Source: Stenotrophomonas geniculata ATCC 19374 = JCM 13324 (GTDB taxonomy: Bacteria > Pseudomonadota > Gammaproteobacteria > Xanthomonadales > Xanthomonadaceae). From it: a DNA stretch of 52,411 nucleotides. A program made the translations under genes and the position numbers. The stretch is from positions 1 to 52,411 of the forward strand of contig NZ_LLXT01000084.1 in NCBI RefSeq assembly GCF_001431625.1, in the 5' to 3' direction. Numbering within the stretch: the first letter of the stretch is position 1; each line of letters opens with the position of its first letter. Under the pieces are notes generated by a model. The model searched no databases, was not told where the DNA came from, and saw nothing but the letters and a program-made list of their open reading frames with translations. Positions 10,708 to 21,736 of the stretch are shown here, in pieces.

Positions 10708-11430
10708 TCAGGCCAGCGCTGGCTCGCCGACACTGCCGCCGATGCGGGCGCGGTAGGCGCGCGGCGAGAAACCGGTTTCAGCCTTGAACTTGCGGGTAAA
10801 GGCGCTCTGGTCGCTGAAACCGCAGGCCTGGCCGATGCAGGCGATGCTGTCGTCGCCGTGCAGCAGGTGCATGGCCATCTGGATGCGCAGCCGGGTCAGC
10901 ACCTGCTGAGGGGTCATCTGGAACACCTTGCGGAAACTGCGCTCCAGCTTGGACAGCGAAAAGCCGGTGATGTCCAGCAGGGTCTGCATGCGCACGTTCT
11001 CGGCGTAGTGCGCATTGAGGTGGGCCAGGGCCAGCCGTAGCTGCTCGTACTGGGTACCGAGGCTGTCCTTCTGGCCGAGGTCGCGGGAAATGCCGATCAG
11101 GCCCTCGATGGCCCCATCGACCACCAGCGGGCGCTTGCAGGTCAGGCACCAGCCCGGTTCGCGGTTGGCGAACAGGTGCAGCTCCATCAGGTTCTCGATC
11201 ACCTCGCCGGACAGCACGCGGGCGTCCTGGTCGACGTAGTCCGCACTGAGCCCGGTCGGGTAGATCTCGGCCGCGGTACGCCCGATCACGTCCTTGCGCG
11301 CGCGCAGGCCCAGCCGCCGCAGCATGGTCTGGTTGACGTGGGTGTAACGCCCCTGAAGGTCCTTGATGAAAAACAGCACATCCGGGATGGCGTCGAACAG
11401 GGCTTCGATGTCGGCGGGCTCGACTCGCAT
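10708..11430 (-). CDS. AraC-type regulator with N-terminal PAS domain
   Basis: This 240-residue cytoplasmic transcription factor has a PAS domain at about residues 5-120 (AIPDVLFFIKDLQGRYTHVN, then the EIYPTG and GLIGISRDL segments). A two-HTH AraC DNA-binding domain follows at about 135-230 (SLSKLERSFRKVF, then ACGFSDQSAFTRKFK and the SPRAYR signature). PAS pockets sense small ligands, redox state or light; no cofactor cysteine or haem motif is evident. It lies upstream of and collinear with the permease gene and divergent from the catalase gene with a 114-nt shared region, so either could be a target. Confidence 0.9.
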   Translation of the reverse strand: MRVEPADIEALFDAIPDVLFFIKDLQGRYTHVNQTMLRRLGLRARKDVIGRTAAEIYPTGLSADYVDQDARVLSGEVIENLMELHLFANREPGWCLTCKRPLVVDGAIEGLIGISRDLGQKDSLGTQYEQLRLALAHLNAHYAENVRMQTLLDITGFSLSKLERSFRKVFQMTPQQVLTRLRIQMAMHLLHGDDSIACIGQACGFSDQSAFTRKFKAETGFSPRAYRARIGGSVGEPALA

Positions 11431-11544
11431 GGAGCAAGCATACCCGAGCCTGCTTTTGCCTGTACGTTCACCTCTGCCGGACCTCGGTTTAACGGGGCTG
11501 GTTCCAGTGTCGTGGTTCCTTCTGATGATCCGGAGCCAACGTCA

Positions 11545-13635
11545 ATGGCCGCCAGCAAGCCGACCGGCAAGCGCGCAACCGCCCCTGCCGAAAACCACCG
11601 CCGGGGCGACGGCGATGAACTGCACCAGCAGGCCGGGGGCACCCATCCGGTGATGACCACCGATCAGGGCATCCCGGTGGCGGACAATCAGAACTCCCTG
11701 CGGCAGGGGCCCCGAGGGCCCACGCTGCTGGAGGACTTCATCCTGCGCGAGAAGATCACCCACTTCGATCACGAACGCATTCCCGAGCGCATCGTGCACG
11801 CACGTGGCAGCGCAGCACACGGCTACTTCGAGCTGACCCGGTCACTGGCCGCCCATACCCGCGCGCGCATCCTGACCGAGGTAGGCGTCAAGACGCCCGT
11901 GTTCACCCGTTTCTCGACGGTAGCCGGCGGCGCGGGCTCGGTGGATACCCCCCGCGACGTGCGCGGCTTCGCGGTCAAGTTCTATACCAAGGAGGGCAAC
12001 TGGGATCTGGTTGGCAACAACATTCCGGTGTTCTTCATCCAGGACGCCATGAAATTCCCGGACCTGGTGCACGCAGTGAAGATGGAACCGGACCGTGCGT
12101 TTCCGCAGGCCGCCACGGCCCACGACACCTTCTGGGATTTCATCTCGCTCATGCCCGAGTCGATGCACATGATCATGTGGGCGATGAGCGACCGCGCCAT
12201 ACCGCGTTCGCTGCGGATGATCGAAGGCTTCGGTGTGCACAGCTTCCGCCTGCTGAACGAGGCGGGAGAGTCGACCTTCGTCAAGTTCCACTGGCGGCCC
12301 AAGCTGGGTATCCAGTCCACGGTCTGGGACGAAGCGTTGAAACTGCAGTCGGCCGACAATGACTTCCATCGCCGCGACCTGTTCGAGGCCATCCAGCGCG
12401 GCGACTTTCCCGAATGGGAACTGGGAGTGCAGCTGTTTACTGAAGAAGAGGCCGACGCATTCCCGTTCGATCATCTGGACCCGACCAAGATCATTCCCGA
12501 ATCGCTGGTGCCGTTGCAGGTCATCGGGCGCATGGTGCTGGACCGCTGGCCGGACAACTTCTTCGCCGAGACCGAACAGGTGGCGTTCTGCCCGGCCAAC
12601 GTGCCGCCGGGCATCGACTTCAGCAACGATCCACTGCTGCAGGGCCGCCTGTTCTCCTACCTGGACACCCAGCTGCTGCGGCTTGGCGGCCCGAACTTCC
12701 ACCAGATCCCGGTGAATGCCCCGAAGTGCCCGTTCGCCAATCACCAGCGCGACGGCCACATGCAGATGCAGGTGCCCAAGGGCCGCGTCGCCTATGATCC
12801 CAGCTCGCTGCAGGAGGACTCGCCGCGCGAGACGCCCGCAGGTTTCCGCAGCCATTCCAGCGCCGACGATGGACGCAAGGGCCGCACCCGCGCGGAGAGC
12901 TTCGCCGACCATTACAGCCAAGCCCGCATGTTCTTCCGGAGCCTGGAAAAGCCGGAGCAGGCGCACCTGGCATCGGCGCTGGTGTTCGAGTTGTCCAAGG
13001 TGGAAACGCTGAAGGTGCGGGAGCGTACCGTCAGCCACCTGCGCAACATCGACGAATCACTGGCGCAGCGCGTAGCTGATGGGCTCTCGTTGCCTGCACT
13101 GCCCGACCCCGCGCCGACCGCCACGCCGGTGCAGGACATGCCTGCCGCTTCCGAGGTGCGCGTGATCGGGCGCAACAAGCCCACCCTGCAAGGGCGCAGC
13201 ATCGGCATCCTGTTTGATGAGGGCTCCGACGCGCGCGTGATGGCCAGCCTGAGCAAAGCGGCCCGGAAGGCGGGTGCAGACGTGAAGCTGGTCGCGCCCA
13301 AAGTAGGCGGCGCCACGCTGAGCGATGGGGCGATGCAGACGGCGGATGGGCAACTGGCGGGCACGCCATCGGCTGTGTTCGATGCGGTGGCCGTGGTGCT
13401 CAGCCCGGAAGCCGCGAAGGCCTTGTCGAAAGAGAGTGCAGCCGTCGAATTCGTCAGCCAGGCGTGGGCGCACCTGAAGGCCATCGCCAGCGACGCAGGC
13501 GGCCAGACGCTGCTGAAGGCGGCGCGGGTCGGCAACGATGCCGGCATCGTCGAAGCGGAAGACGCCAAGGCCTTCCTGGCGGCGGCCGCCACCCGCCAAT
13601 GGGCGCGTGAACCGAAGCTGCGCCTGCTGGCCTGA
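11545..13635 (+). CDS. katE: Large-subunit monofunctional catalase (HPII type)
   Basis: This 696-residue clade 2 catalase decomposes hydrogen peroxide. Catalytic His is in [11 protein letters not shown] and the Asn in [14 protein letters not shown]. The proximal haem Tyr is in [11 protein letters not shown]-terminal DJ-1/PfpI-like flavodoxin domain (from about residue 540, [21 protein letters not shown]) is characteristic of the large HPII type. ATG 11545 follows a CGGAG ribosome-binding site; the frame continues upstream without coding character. The start is divergent from the PAS-AraC gene. The histone-like gene begins 22 nt after the stop and is probably co-transcribed. Confidence 0.96.
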   Translation: MAASKPTGKRATAPAENHRRGDGDELHQQAGGTHPVMTTDQGIPVADNQNSLRQGPRGPTLLEDFILREKITHFDHERIPERIVHARGSAAHGYFELTRSLAAHTRARILTEVGVKTPVFTRFSTVAGGAGSVDTPRDVRGFAVKFYTKEGNWDLVGNNIPVFFIQDAMKFPDLVHAVKMEPDRAFPQAATAHDTFWDFISLMPESMHMIMWAMSDRAIPRSLRMIEGFGVHSFRLLNEAGESTFVKFHWRPKLGIQSTVWDEALKLQSADNDFHRRDLFEAIQRGDFPEWELGVQLFTEEEADAFPFDHLDPTKIIPESLVPLQVIGRMVLDRWPDNFFAETEQVAFCPANVPPGIDFSNDPLLQGRLFSYLDTQLLRLGGPNFHQIPVNAPKCPFANHQRDGHMQMQVPKGRVAYDPSSLQEDSPRETPAGFRSHSSADDGRKGRTRAESFADHYSQARMFFRSLEKPEQAHLASALVFELSKVETLKVRERTVSHLRNIDESLAQRVADGLSLPALPDPAPTATPVQDMPAASEVRVIGRNKPTLQGRSIGILFDEGSDARVMASLSKAARKAGADVKLVAPKVGGATLSDGAMQTADGQLAGTPSAVFDAVAVVLSPEAAKALSKESAAVEFVSQAWAHLKAIASDAGGQTLLKAARVGNDAGIVEAEDAKAFLAAAATRQWAREPKLRLLA

Positions 13636-13657
13636 CTACTACGACAGGAGATCCGTC

Positions 13658-14164
13658 ATGCCCCGTGGTGACAAATCCGCATATACCGAGAAACAGAAGC
13701 GCCAGGCCGAGCACATCGAGGAAAGCGAACGTGATCGCGGCGCGAGTGAAGGCACCGCCGAGCGCATTGCCTGGGCCACCGTGAACAAGCAGGACGGTGG
13801 AGGCAAACGTAGCGGCAGTGCCCGCAAGGGCGCGAAGAAGGCGACCAGCAAGAAGGCTGCCAAGAAGGCGCCTGCCAGGAAGTCGGCCACAAAGAAGGCC
13901 ACGACCAAGGCGACGGCAGCGAAGAAGGCACCTGCGAAGAAGGCGGTGGCAAAGAAGGCACCCGCTCGCAAGACCGCCACAAAGAAGGCCACCAAGAAGG
14001 CCGCAAAGAAGACGGCGAAGAAGGCTGCGGCCAGGAAGACGGGTACGGCCGCCTCGCGGAGCGCCGCCGCAAAGAAGGCAGCCAAGACGCGGGCCGCGAA
14101 GAAGACCGTGCGCAAGGCGGCGGCGAAGAAAGCTGCGCGTACGCGTACGCGTGCGCGCGCCTGA
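13658..14164 (+). CDS. Lysine/alanine-rich histone H1-like protein
   Basis: This 168-residue protein has two parts. Residues 1-52 form a conserved head (MPRGDKSAYTEKQKRQAEHI then RGASEGTAERIAWATVNK) found in proteins often called plasmid-stabilisation or KatE-associated proteins. Residues 53-168 are low-complexity repeats of KKA, AKKAP and KTA type, ending RTRTRARA, like eukaryotic histone H1 tails and AlgP. It should bind DNA non-specifically. A strong ACAGGAGA precedes the ATG. The 22-nt distance to katE suggests one stationary-phase/oxidative-stress unit. The repeat tract is prone to length change by slippage. Confidence 0.85.
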   Translation: MPRGDKSAYTEKQKRQAEHIEESERDRGASEGTAERIAWATVNKQDGGGKRSGSARKGAKKATSKKAAKKAPARKSATKKATTKATAAKKAPAKKAVAKKAPARKTATKKATKKAAKKTAKKAAARKTGTAASRSAAAKKAAKTRAAKKTVRKAAAKKAARTRTRARA

Positions 14165-14255
14165 AGCGTCGGTCAGGGGGGGAGCGCCCTCATCCATGCG
14201 ACAACTTCGGCTGCGTCAGCACGGCCTTCAGCAGTAGACGGGCTCCTTCCAGCGA

Positions 14256-14282
14256 AATACGGCCGCTCAAGGCGGCCGTATT
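14256..14282. terminator. Bidirectional intrinsic terminator
   Basis: AATACGGCCGC and GCGGCCGTATT form an 11-bp stem with a 5-nt loop between the convergent histone-like and chemotaxis genes. It has A/T-rich flanks on both sides, so it can serve both. Confidence 0.75.
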
Positions 14283-14302
14283 CCTGTCGCTGCACTGCCC
14301 GC

Positions 14303-16426
14303 TCAGGCTGCGCGACGGGGCACAGCAGAGACCGCCGCGCCTTCTACCTTGAATACCGCCACCGACGTGGTCAGTGCATGCGCCTGTTCTTCCAGCGCGC
14401 GGCTCGCGGCAGTGGCTTCTTCCACAAGCGCGGCGTTCTGCTGGGTCACCTGGTCCATCTGCACCACCACCTGGTTGACCTGCTCGATGCCGGCGGCCTG
14501 TTCCTTGCTGGCCGCTGCGATGTCGCTCATCAGCTGGGTGGTGCGCGAGCTGGCCTGGGCCACGCGCGCGATCGCGGCTTCCGATTCAACGGTCACCGCC
14601 AGGCCACTCTTCACCTTGGCAGCGGCGTCTTCGATCAGCTCCTTGATCTCCTTGGCGGCGACACCGGCACGCTGCGCGAGCGTGCGCACTTCGCTGGCGA
14701 CCACGGCAAAACCACGGCCCTGCTCGCCTGCGCGCGCAGCTTCCACTGCAGCATTCAACGCCAGGACGTTGGTCTGGAACGCGATGCCGTCGATCACCGT
14801 GGAGATCTCCGAGATGCGAGCCGACGACTGATCGATCTCGCCCATGACCGATGCCATCTGTGCCATCGCCTGCTCGGTCTCGCGCACCGCGGCACCGGCG
14901 GCATGCGCTTCGCTGTCGGCCTGACGTGCCAGCTCGGCGTTCTGGCGTACGGTGGAAGTCAGTTCCTCCATCGATGCGGCCGCTTCTTCCAGATTGGCGG
15001 CCTGCTGCTCGGTGCGGCGCGACAGGTCGTTGTTGCCGGCGGCCAGTTCCTGCGCCGCGTTGTTGATGCTGTCGGCAGCCACCTGGATGCCCCGCACGAT
15101 GCCAGTCAGCTGCGCAGTGGTGGTGTTGGCGTCGTCGCGCATGCGGGCGAACACACCGTCGTACTCGCCATCCATGCGTGCGGTCAGGTCGCCGTGCGAG
15201 ATCGCGCGCAGCACGTCGGAGACATCGGCAATGCTGGACTGCGAACTGGCCATCATGCCGTTGAGGTGCTCGACCATCGCCTTGAACTGGAACTGGAACG
15301 CAGTGGCATCGCCACGCATGCTGAAATCACCGGCACGCGCGGCGCGGGCCAGTTCATCGATCTGCGCGTTGATCGCCATCAGGCTCTGCTTCACCGCGGC
15401 CAGGGTGCGGGTCAGCGTGCCCTTCTCGCCCGGGTAGTCCGGCAGGTCGCGGCTGAGGTCACCGATGGCGTAACGCTGCATCACTTCAGCCATCAGCAGT
15501 TCCACCTGCACGTGCGATTCGACCAGGCTGTTGGTCGCCTGCACCATGCGGCCGAAATCGCCAGGGAACGCACTGGCGTCCATGCGATAGCGGATCGCGC
15601 CCGCCTCATGCTGTTCGGCCATCTGCAGCTGCGCGCCGATCGCCGCCTGCACGCTCTGCCGCACGCTGGCCATCGCCTCACCCAGCTGGGTCAGTTCGTC
15701 ACGGCCGCCAAGACGGAATTCCTGTTCCAGCTGGCCCTTGGACAGGCGTTCGGCCAGGTTCACCGCGCGGGCCAGTGGGCCGGTCAGGCTGCGGCCGATC
15801 ATCACCGAGGCACCGATGCCGACCAGCAGTGCGACGCCGCCCAGCACCAGCAGCTGCAGCAGGCTGCGCTCGCCCAGCCTGATCGCCTCGGCGGCTGCAT
15901 CGCGGCTTTCCTTCTCTTCGAAGTCCACGCCGTCGGACAGTGCCTTGTTCCAGCCATTGGCCGCTTCCTGCACCGGGCCCAGGGTCAGCGCCACGGCGCC
16001 CGGGTAGTCGCCCTGCTCCATCAGTTCGCTGGTCTGCTTGTTGAGCGGGCGCGCGATGGCGCGCTTGGCCGCGATGGTTTCCGCGATGGCCTTGCCCTCC
16101 GCATCACCCGGCAGTGCCTGATAGGCGGTCCAGCTGGCCTCATAGCGCTTGACCAGATCGGCGATGCGCTGCTCGTCGCTGTCGCGCGCTTCGCCCTGGC
16201 GGATCAGCATTTCACGGCGCACCACCATCATCTGGTTGTTGGCATCGAGCATCTGCGACAGCAGGCGCACCTTGGCCACGCTGACGTCGACCACCTGCTG
16301 CATCGCGCGCTTCTGCACGACACTGGCGGTGGCGCCGGTGGCCACCACGGCGGCGACCAGCAGCAGCAACAGGCCAAAGCCCAGCCCAAGACGCCAGGCA
16401 ACCCTGACATTCCTCAAGTAGTTCAT
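14303..16426 (-). CDS. Methyl-accepting chemotaxis protein
   Basis: This is a 707-residue receptor. TM1 lies at about residues 10-32 ([20 protein letters not shown]), then a periplasmic four-helix-bundle sensor to about 190, and TM2 with [22 protein letters not shown]-type linker segments follow, then the cytoplasmic coiled-coil signalling domain with the conserved hairpin tip containing [20 protein letters not shown]. It relays ligand signals to CheA/CheW. I see no CheR-docking pentapeptide at the C-terminus. ATG 16426 ([11 protein letters not shown]) places the first helix correctly. No chemotaxis genes are adjacent, so it is an orphan receptor of unknown ligand. Confidence 0.93.
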   Translation of the reverse strand: MNYLRNVRVAWRLGLGFGLLLLLVAAVVATGATASVVQKRAMQQVVDVSVAKVRLLSQMLDANNQMMVVRREMLIRQGEARDSDEQRIADLVKRYEASWTAYQALPGDAEGKAIAETIAAKRAIARPLNKQTSELMEQGDYPGAVALTLGPVQEAANGWNKALSDGVDFEEKESRDAAAEAIRLGERSLLQLLVLGGVALLVGIGASVMIGRSLTGPLARAVNLAERLSKGQLEQEFRLGGRDELTQLGEAMASVRQSVQAAIGAQLQMAEQHEAGAIRYRMDASAFPGDFGRMVQATNSLVESHVQVELLMAEVMQRYAIGDLSRDLPDYPGEKGTLTRTLAAVKQSLMAINAQIDELARAARAGDFSMRGDATAFQFQFKAMVEHLNGMMASSQSSIADVSDVLRAISHGDLTARMDGEYDGVFARMRDDANTTTAQLTGIVRGIQVAADSINNAAQELAAGNNDLSRRTEQQAANLEEAAASMEELTSTVRQNAELARQADSEAHAAGAAVRETEQAMAQMASVMGEIDQSSARISEISTVIDGIAFQTNVLALNAAVEAARAGEQGRGFAVVASEVRTLAQRAGVAAKEIKELIEDAAAKVKSGLAVTVESEAAIARVAQASSRTTQLMSDIAAASKEQAAGIEQVNQVVVQMDQVTQQNAALVEEATAASRALEEQAHALTTSVAVFKVEGAAVSAVPRRAA

Positions 16427-16661
16427 CGGTACATCCAAAACGGGGGGATGCGCCCCTATCGGCCGTGCCACCGGCAATCTTGATCGGCAACACGCACGCG
16501 CGTCGGCAGCCGTTCACCTTGGTGAGGCCACGCGCCGCGCTTCTGCGGCAAGGTCCAACCGCCCGCCGGGACCGCACTGCTCATGCCAGCATCAGGTTGC
16601 TTTCACGGGGGCTGCGCAGCCTCTCCGGGCAGGGTGGAGCTGCCATCTGCCGGAGATCTCC

Positions 16662-17621
16662 ATGCCCGTATGTCGCCCCGCCCTGCTCGCCCTGTCCTTG
16701 CTGATGTCCCCCGCCTTCGCGCAGGTGCCGCCGCCGGTCCAGCTGCCGGAGCCCATTGCCGAGAAGACCGGACCCGATACCGCGGCGCGATCGCCACTGC
16801 ACGCCCAGGTGCTTCTGGATCGCGCCAATTTCTCCCCGGGCGAGATCGACGGTGAGGTCGGCAGCAATCAGCGCCGGGCCGTGGCAGGCTTCCAGGCGGC
16901 CCACGGCCTGACAGTGAGCGGAGAGCTGGACGATGCCACCTGGAAAGCACTGCAGGCCGATGCGACCACGCCGCTTGCCAGTTACACGTTGACCGCCGAG
17001 GACGTGGCCGGGCCGTTCATCGCCGTTCCGAAGACGCCCGCCGCGCAGGCAAAGCTGAAGGCATTGGGCTACAGCAGCGTCGAGGAATCACTGGGAGAGC
17101 GTTTCCATGCGTCGCCGGCATTGCTGAAGGCGCTCAACCCCGGCGTCGATCTGGCCAAGGCCGGCAATCGCATCCAGGTGCCCAACATCGCACCGGCTGC
17201 ATTGCCGAAGGCGGCGAAGATCGTGGTCGACAAGTCCGATTCCACGCTGCAGCTGCTGGATGTGCAGGGCAAGGTGATCGCGCAGGTGCCGGTCTCTTCC
17301 GGCAGCCAGCATGATCCGCTGCCGATCGGTGAATGGAAGATTCTCGGCGTATATCGCGACCCGCCGTTCCACTACAACCCCAAGCTGTTCTGGGATGCGC
17401 GCAAAGGCGAGAAGAAAGCCACGCTGCCGCCAGGCCCGAACAATCCGGTCGGCCGGGTCTGGATCGACCTGTCCAAGCCCCACTATGGCCTCCACGGAAC
17501 GCCGGTACCGGGCCATGTCGGCAAGACCGAATCGCATGGCTGCGTACGCATGACCAACTGGGATGCGCTGCGCGTGGCCGATGCGGTGGATACCTCCGTC
17601 CCCGTGGTGATGCAGGAGTGA
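16662..17621 (+). CDS. L,D-transpeptidase with peptidoglycan-binding domain
   Basis: This 319-residue protein is exported, with a signal peptide ending near SPAFA-Q at residue 20. A PG_binding_1 domain follows at about 45-98 ([20 protein letters not shown]). The C-terminal YkuD catalytic domain ends with HYGLHG and [12 protein letters not shown], in which the Cys is the nucleophile. Such enzymes make 3-3 cross-links or attach proteins to the cell wall. CGGAGA precedes the ATG. The M23 peptidase gene follows after 4 nt, so the two are almost certainly one operon for wall remodelling. Confidence 0.93.
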   Translation: MPVCRPALLALSLLMSPAFAQVPPPVQLPEPIAEKTGPDTAARSPLHAQVLLDRANFSPGEIDGEVGSNQRRAVAGFQAAHGLTVSGELDDATWKALQADATTPLASYTLTAEDVAGPFIAVPKTPAAQAKLKALGYSSVEESLGERFHASPALLKALNPGVDLAKAGNRIQVPNIAPAALPKAAKIVVDKSDSTLQLLDVQGKVIAQVPVSSGSQHDPLPIGEWKILGVYRDPPFHYNPKLFWDARKGEKKATLPPGPNNPVGRVWIDLSKPHYGLHGTPVPGHVGKTESHGCVRMTNWDALRVADAVDTSVPVVMQE

Positions 17622-17625
17622 GCCG

Positions 17626-18276
17626 ATGCGTTTTTCGCAGCTGATCGTGCTGGGCGTGCTGCTGGGTGTGGGACTGGGCTGGTGGCTGCGCCGCGATGCT
17701 GGCGAATTCGTGGCCGCGTCCACTCCTGCAGCGCAGCCCAGCGTGGCCACAACGCCGTCGATGCAAGCTGCCGCGCCGCGCGCGACGGCACCGACTGGCA
17801 TCGACGCAGCCTCGGGCACCCTGCTGCTGCCGGTGCAGGGGGTACTGCCCTCTCAACTGCGCGACACCTTCACCGATGCACGCAGCGAGGGCCGCGTGCA
17901 CGATGCGATCGACATCATGGCCGATGCCGGTACGCCGGTGCTGGCGGTGGCCGACGGCACGGTGGAGAAGCTGTTCGACAGCAAGCGCGGTGGGCTGACC
18001 ATCTACCAGTTCGAGCCCAGCGGACGCTGGTGCTACTACTACGCGCACCTGCAGCGCTATGCCGATGGCCTGAGCGAAAAGCAGGTGATCAAACGCGGGG
18101 ATGTGATTGGTTATGTGGGCAGCACTGGTAATGCCAGCGCGGAGGCCCCGCACCTGCATTTCGAAGTACACGTACTGGGGCCGGAGAAGCAGTGGTGGAA
18201 GGGGGAATCGATCAATCCGTATCCGCTGCTGAAATCGGCTGCTTCGACGCCCGGCGCTGCCAGCGCCGCAAGGTGA
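17626..18276 (+). CDS. M23 family metallopeptidase (LytM-like)
   Basis: This 216-residue protein has an uncleaved or signal-type N-terminal helix (LIVLGVLLGVGLGWWL), a variable linker and a LytM/M23 endopeptidase domain from about residue 75. Zinc ligands appear as HDAIDIMA (H-x3-D) and HLHFEV (HxH), with GYVGSTGNA before the latter. The essential residues are present, so it is probably an active periplasmic peptidoglycan endopeptidase. It begins 4 nt after the L,D-transpeptidase stop. Its last 65 nt overlap the 3' end of the convergent gene on the minus strand. Confidence 0.92.
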   Translation: MRFSQLIVLGVLLGVGLGWWLRRDAGEFVAASTPAAQPSVATTPSMQAAAPRATAPTGIDAASGTLLLPVQGVLPSQLRDTFTDARSEGRVHDAIDIMADAGTPVLAVADGTVEKLFDSKRGGLTIYQFEPSGRWCYYYAHLQRYADGLSEKQVIKRGDVIGYVGSTGNASAEAPHLHFEVHVLGPEKQWWKGESINPYPLLKSAASTPGAASAAR

Positions 18277-18874
18277 ACGTGAACACCGCCAACGCACCCC
18301 CGGGAATCAGCAGGAACAGTGCCGCCACCTTCCAGAAAAAGAACGGCCACAGCCAGACGTAATCCAGGTCGGTCAGCTTCAGCAGGTCCAGCGGGGGCTG
18401 CAGTTCGATCACGGCCGCCCTGCCCGCCAGCGCCGGGTCCACCTCCAGTACGGTTACTCGCAGCCATGAGCGCCCGCGTGGCAATGCATCACCGCGGCCA
18501 TATCCAAAGCAGGACGCCATGAGCCCGCTGGACTCAACCGATGCCAGCCTGCGGTTGATACCCTGCCCGGCCACTCCCGAACGCTCTCCTGCGCGGAAGT
18601 CCCCATGACCGGTGAGAGTGTCGATGCGCAGCAGCACTTCAGGGTCAGCCTCAGTACCGTCTGCGGCATACCGCAGTCGCAGCCGCAGTTGGTCATCAAT
18701 GAAGCGGTAGACCGTCACCTCGGCCGTCGCGCCGGGGCTGAGCAGCAGCGGCAGGGTCTGGGTACGCGAGGCCAGATGGTTGGCGATGGCGCCGAGCGCC
18801 AGAACCGCGCAGGCGATGACCCACAGGCTCCACAACACCAACAGGGTGACCCGCACCACGGTCTCGCCTTTCAC
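18212..18874 (-). CDS. Two-helix membrane protein of unknown function
   Basis: The predicted protein has 220 residues. One hydrophobic helix is near the N-terminus (VTLLVLWSLWVIACAVLALG) and one near the C-terminus (WLWPFFFWKVAALFLLIPGG). Between them is an extracytoplasmic domain of about 125 residues, and the protein ends in a basic RRWQRRASK tail. I do not recognise the family. GTG 18874 was chosen because AGGATG lies 6 nt upstream; no ATG is suitable. Its 3' end overlaps the M23 gene by 65 nt. Amino acid composition supports a real gene. Confidence 0.7.
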   Translation of the reverse strand: MKGETVVRVTLLVLWSLWVIACAVLALGAIANHLASRTQTLPLLLSPGATAEVTVYRFIDDQLRLRLRYAADGTEADPEVLLRIDTLTGHGDFRAGERSGVAGQGINRRLASVESSGLMASCFGYGRGDALPRGRSWLRVTVLEVDPALAGRAAVIELQPPLDLLKLTDLDYVWLWPFFFWKVAALFLLIPGGALAVFTFTLRRWQRRASKQPISAADTD

Positions 18875-18932
18875 GCTGACATCCTGGTCATCGCTTCGCT
18901 TCCTCGCCGGCACTGGCAACACAGTAACGAAA

Positions 18933-18953
18933 AAGCCCCGCGTTCGCGGGGCT
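18933..18953. terminator. Intrinsic terminator downstream of purA
   Basis: AAGCCCCGCG-TTCG-CGGGGCTT forms a strong stem with a UUCG-type loop. Reading on the minus strand a T-run (complement of AAAA at 18929-18934) follows, so it mainly terminates purA transcription. Confidence 0.8.
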
Positions 18954-18967
18954 TCTTCCTTCTGCGA

Positions 18968-18990
18968 CGCCAGGCATGGCCCAGCGCTAC
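18968..18990. repeat. Degenerate SMAG element
   Basis: CGCCAGGCATGGCCCAGCGC ending CTAC is an imperfect single palindrome of the GTAG class just downstream of the purA stop codon. Confidence 0.55.
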
Positions 18991-19001
18991 CAGTCACGCA
19001 C

Positions 19002-20575
<1,574 letters not shown>

Positions 20576-20619
20576 AGAGCAGGGCCACGCATGTGAACGC
20601 AGGCGGCCGTGCCGGGCCT

Positions 20620-20805
20620 TCAGTGCCGCACCCACCACAGCAGGCTCAGCCCGGCCAGCAGCACCAGCCCGCCGAAGCTGCGCAGGGCCGGGCTGGGCAG
20701 GTCCAGCAGGCGCTCGGCCATGCGCTTCCAGGCGAACGGGGCGACGAACAGGAACAGGCCTTCCAGCACCGCGACCAGGCAGACGGCGGCGAACAGATCT
20801 TTCAT
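20620..20805 (-). CDS. DUF2065 (YjeT-like) small membrane protein
   Basis: This 61-residue protein has two hydrophobic segments (LFAAVCLVAVLEGLFLFVAP and LVLLAGLSLLWWV) and the DUF2065 signature, including AWKRMAERLLDLP. Function is unknown, but the gene sits between hflC and purA here as it does in E. coli, which supports the assignment. GGAG before ATG 20805 decides the start. A hairpin at 20824-20853 lies between hflC and this gene. Confidence 0.88.
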   Translation of the reverse strand: MKDLFAAVCLVAVLEGLFLFVAPFAWKRMAERLLDLPSPALRSFGGLVLLAGLSLLWWVRH

Positions 20806-20823
20806 GGGGGACTCCGGAAAAAG

Positions 20824-20853
20824 CACGGGGCCCGGCGTCTGGCCGGGCCCCGT
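20824..20853 (-). terminator. Hairpin with T-run between hflC and yjeT-like gene
   Basis: CACGGGGCCCGGC pairs with GCCGGGCCCCGTG. On the minus strand the stem is followed by CTTTTT, so it should terminate or attenuate the hflKC transcript only about 20 nt before the next start codon. Confidence 0.75.
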
Positions 20854-20872
20854 GGGGTAGTGCCCTGCGACC

Positions 20873-21736
20873 TCAGCGGTCGTTCTTCAGGTACTGCAGG
20901 AACGGGTCGTTCTTGTCCAGCACGATCACGCCGTTGCCGTCGGTCATGGAGCCACGGTAGGCCTCCAGGCTGCGGTAGAACGCGTAGAACGAGGGATCGG
21001 CCGAGCCGGCCTTGCCGTAGATACGGGCGGCATCGGCATCGCCTTCACCACGCAGGCGCTGGGCATCACGCTCGGCCTCGGCGATCAGCACGGTGCTGTC
21101 ACGGTCGGCCTGGGCACGGATGGTCAGCGACTGCTCCTCGCCCTCGGCGCGCAGCTTGGCGGCTTCCTGCTTGCGCTGGGCGCGCATGCGCTCGTACACG
21201 TCATTGATCACCTGGCTGTCGGTGGGCAGGTCCACCTGCTTGATGCGCAGGTCGATCATCTGCATGCCGAGGCCGGCCACGGCTTCGTTGATTCCCTTCA
21301 GCTGCTCGGCGATCAGCTCGCTGCGGTCGCCGGAGACCAGCTGCTGCAGGGTGCGCGAGTTGATCTGGTTGCGCAGCGAGTCGGTGATGATCGGTGCCAG
21401 GCGGGCATTGGCGATCCGCGGATCGCCGCCGGTGGCACGGAAGTAGTCCCCCACGTTGGAGATGTAGCCGATGGCGAAGAAGTCGACGCTGACGTCCTTC
21501 TGCTCGGCGGTGAAGTAACGCGCCGGCGCGGTGTCGAGCACCTGGAAGCGGCGGTCGAAGACCTTCACCGTTTCCACCACCGGCACCTTGAAGTGCAGGC
21601 CCGGCTTGATGTCCGAACGCACCACCTTGCCCAGGTTCAGGACCATGGCGGTCTGGTCCTCACGGACCACGTACACCGAGCCGAGCAGGCCCAGCACCAC
21701 CGCCACGATCACGGCGATCCAGATAGGACTCTTCAT
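20873..21736 (-). CDS. hflC: Protease modulator HflC
   Basis: This 287-residue SPFH/prohibitin-family protein has a single N-terminal helix (IWIAVIVAVVLGLLGSVYVV), then the band-7 domain and a long charged coiled-coil (ERMRAQRKQEAAKLRAEGEE). With HflK it forms the large periplasmic cage that surrounds and restrains the FtsH protease. Its start overlaps the hflK stop by 4 nt (ATGA), which indicates translational coupling. Confidence 0.96.
   Translation of the reverse strand: MKSPIWIAVIVAVVLGLLGSVYVVREDQTAMVLNLGKVVRSDIKPGLHFKVPVVETVKVFDRRFQVLDTAPARYFTAEQKDVSVDFFAIGYISNVGDYFRATGGDPRIANARLAPIITDSLRNQINSRTLQQLVSGDRSELIAEQLKGINEAVAGLGMQMIDLRIKQVDLPTDSQVINDVYERMRAQRKQEAAKLRAEGEEQSLTIRAQADRDSTVLIAEAERDAQRLRGEGDADAARIYGKAGSADPSFYAFYRSLEAYRGSMTDGNGVIVLDKNDPFLQYLKNDR

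Noticed and set aside
13800..14160. Short tandem-like repeats that could suggest a CRISPR or satellite
   Set aside because: They are the KKA-type codon repeats of the histone-like protein; no spacers or conserved direct repeats of CRISPR size.
14378..16483. A 701-codon plus-strand open frame opposite the chemotaxis receptor
   Set aside because: Composition is typical of the antisense strand; the receptor on the minus strand is unmistakable.
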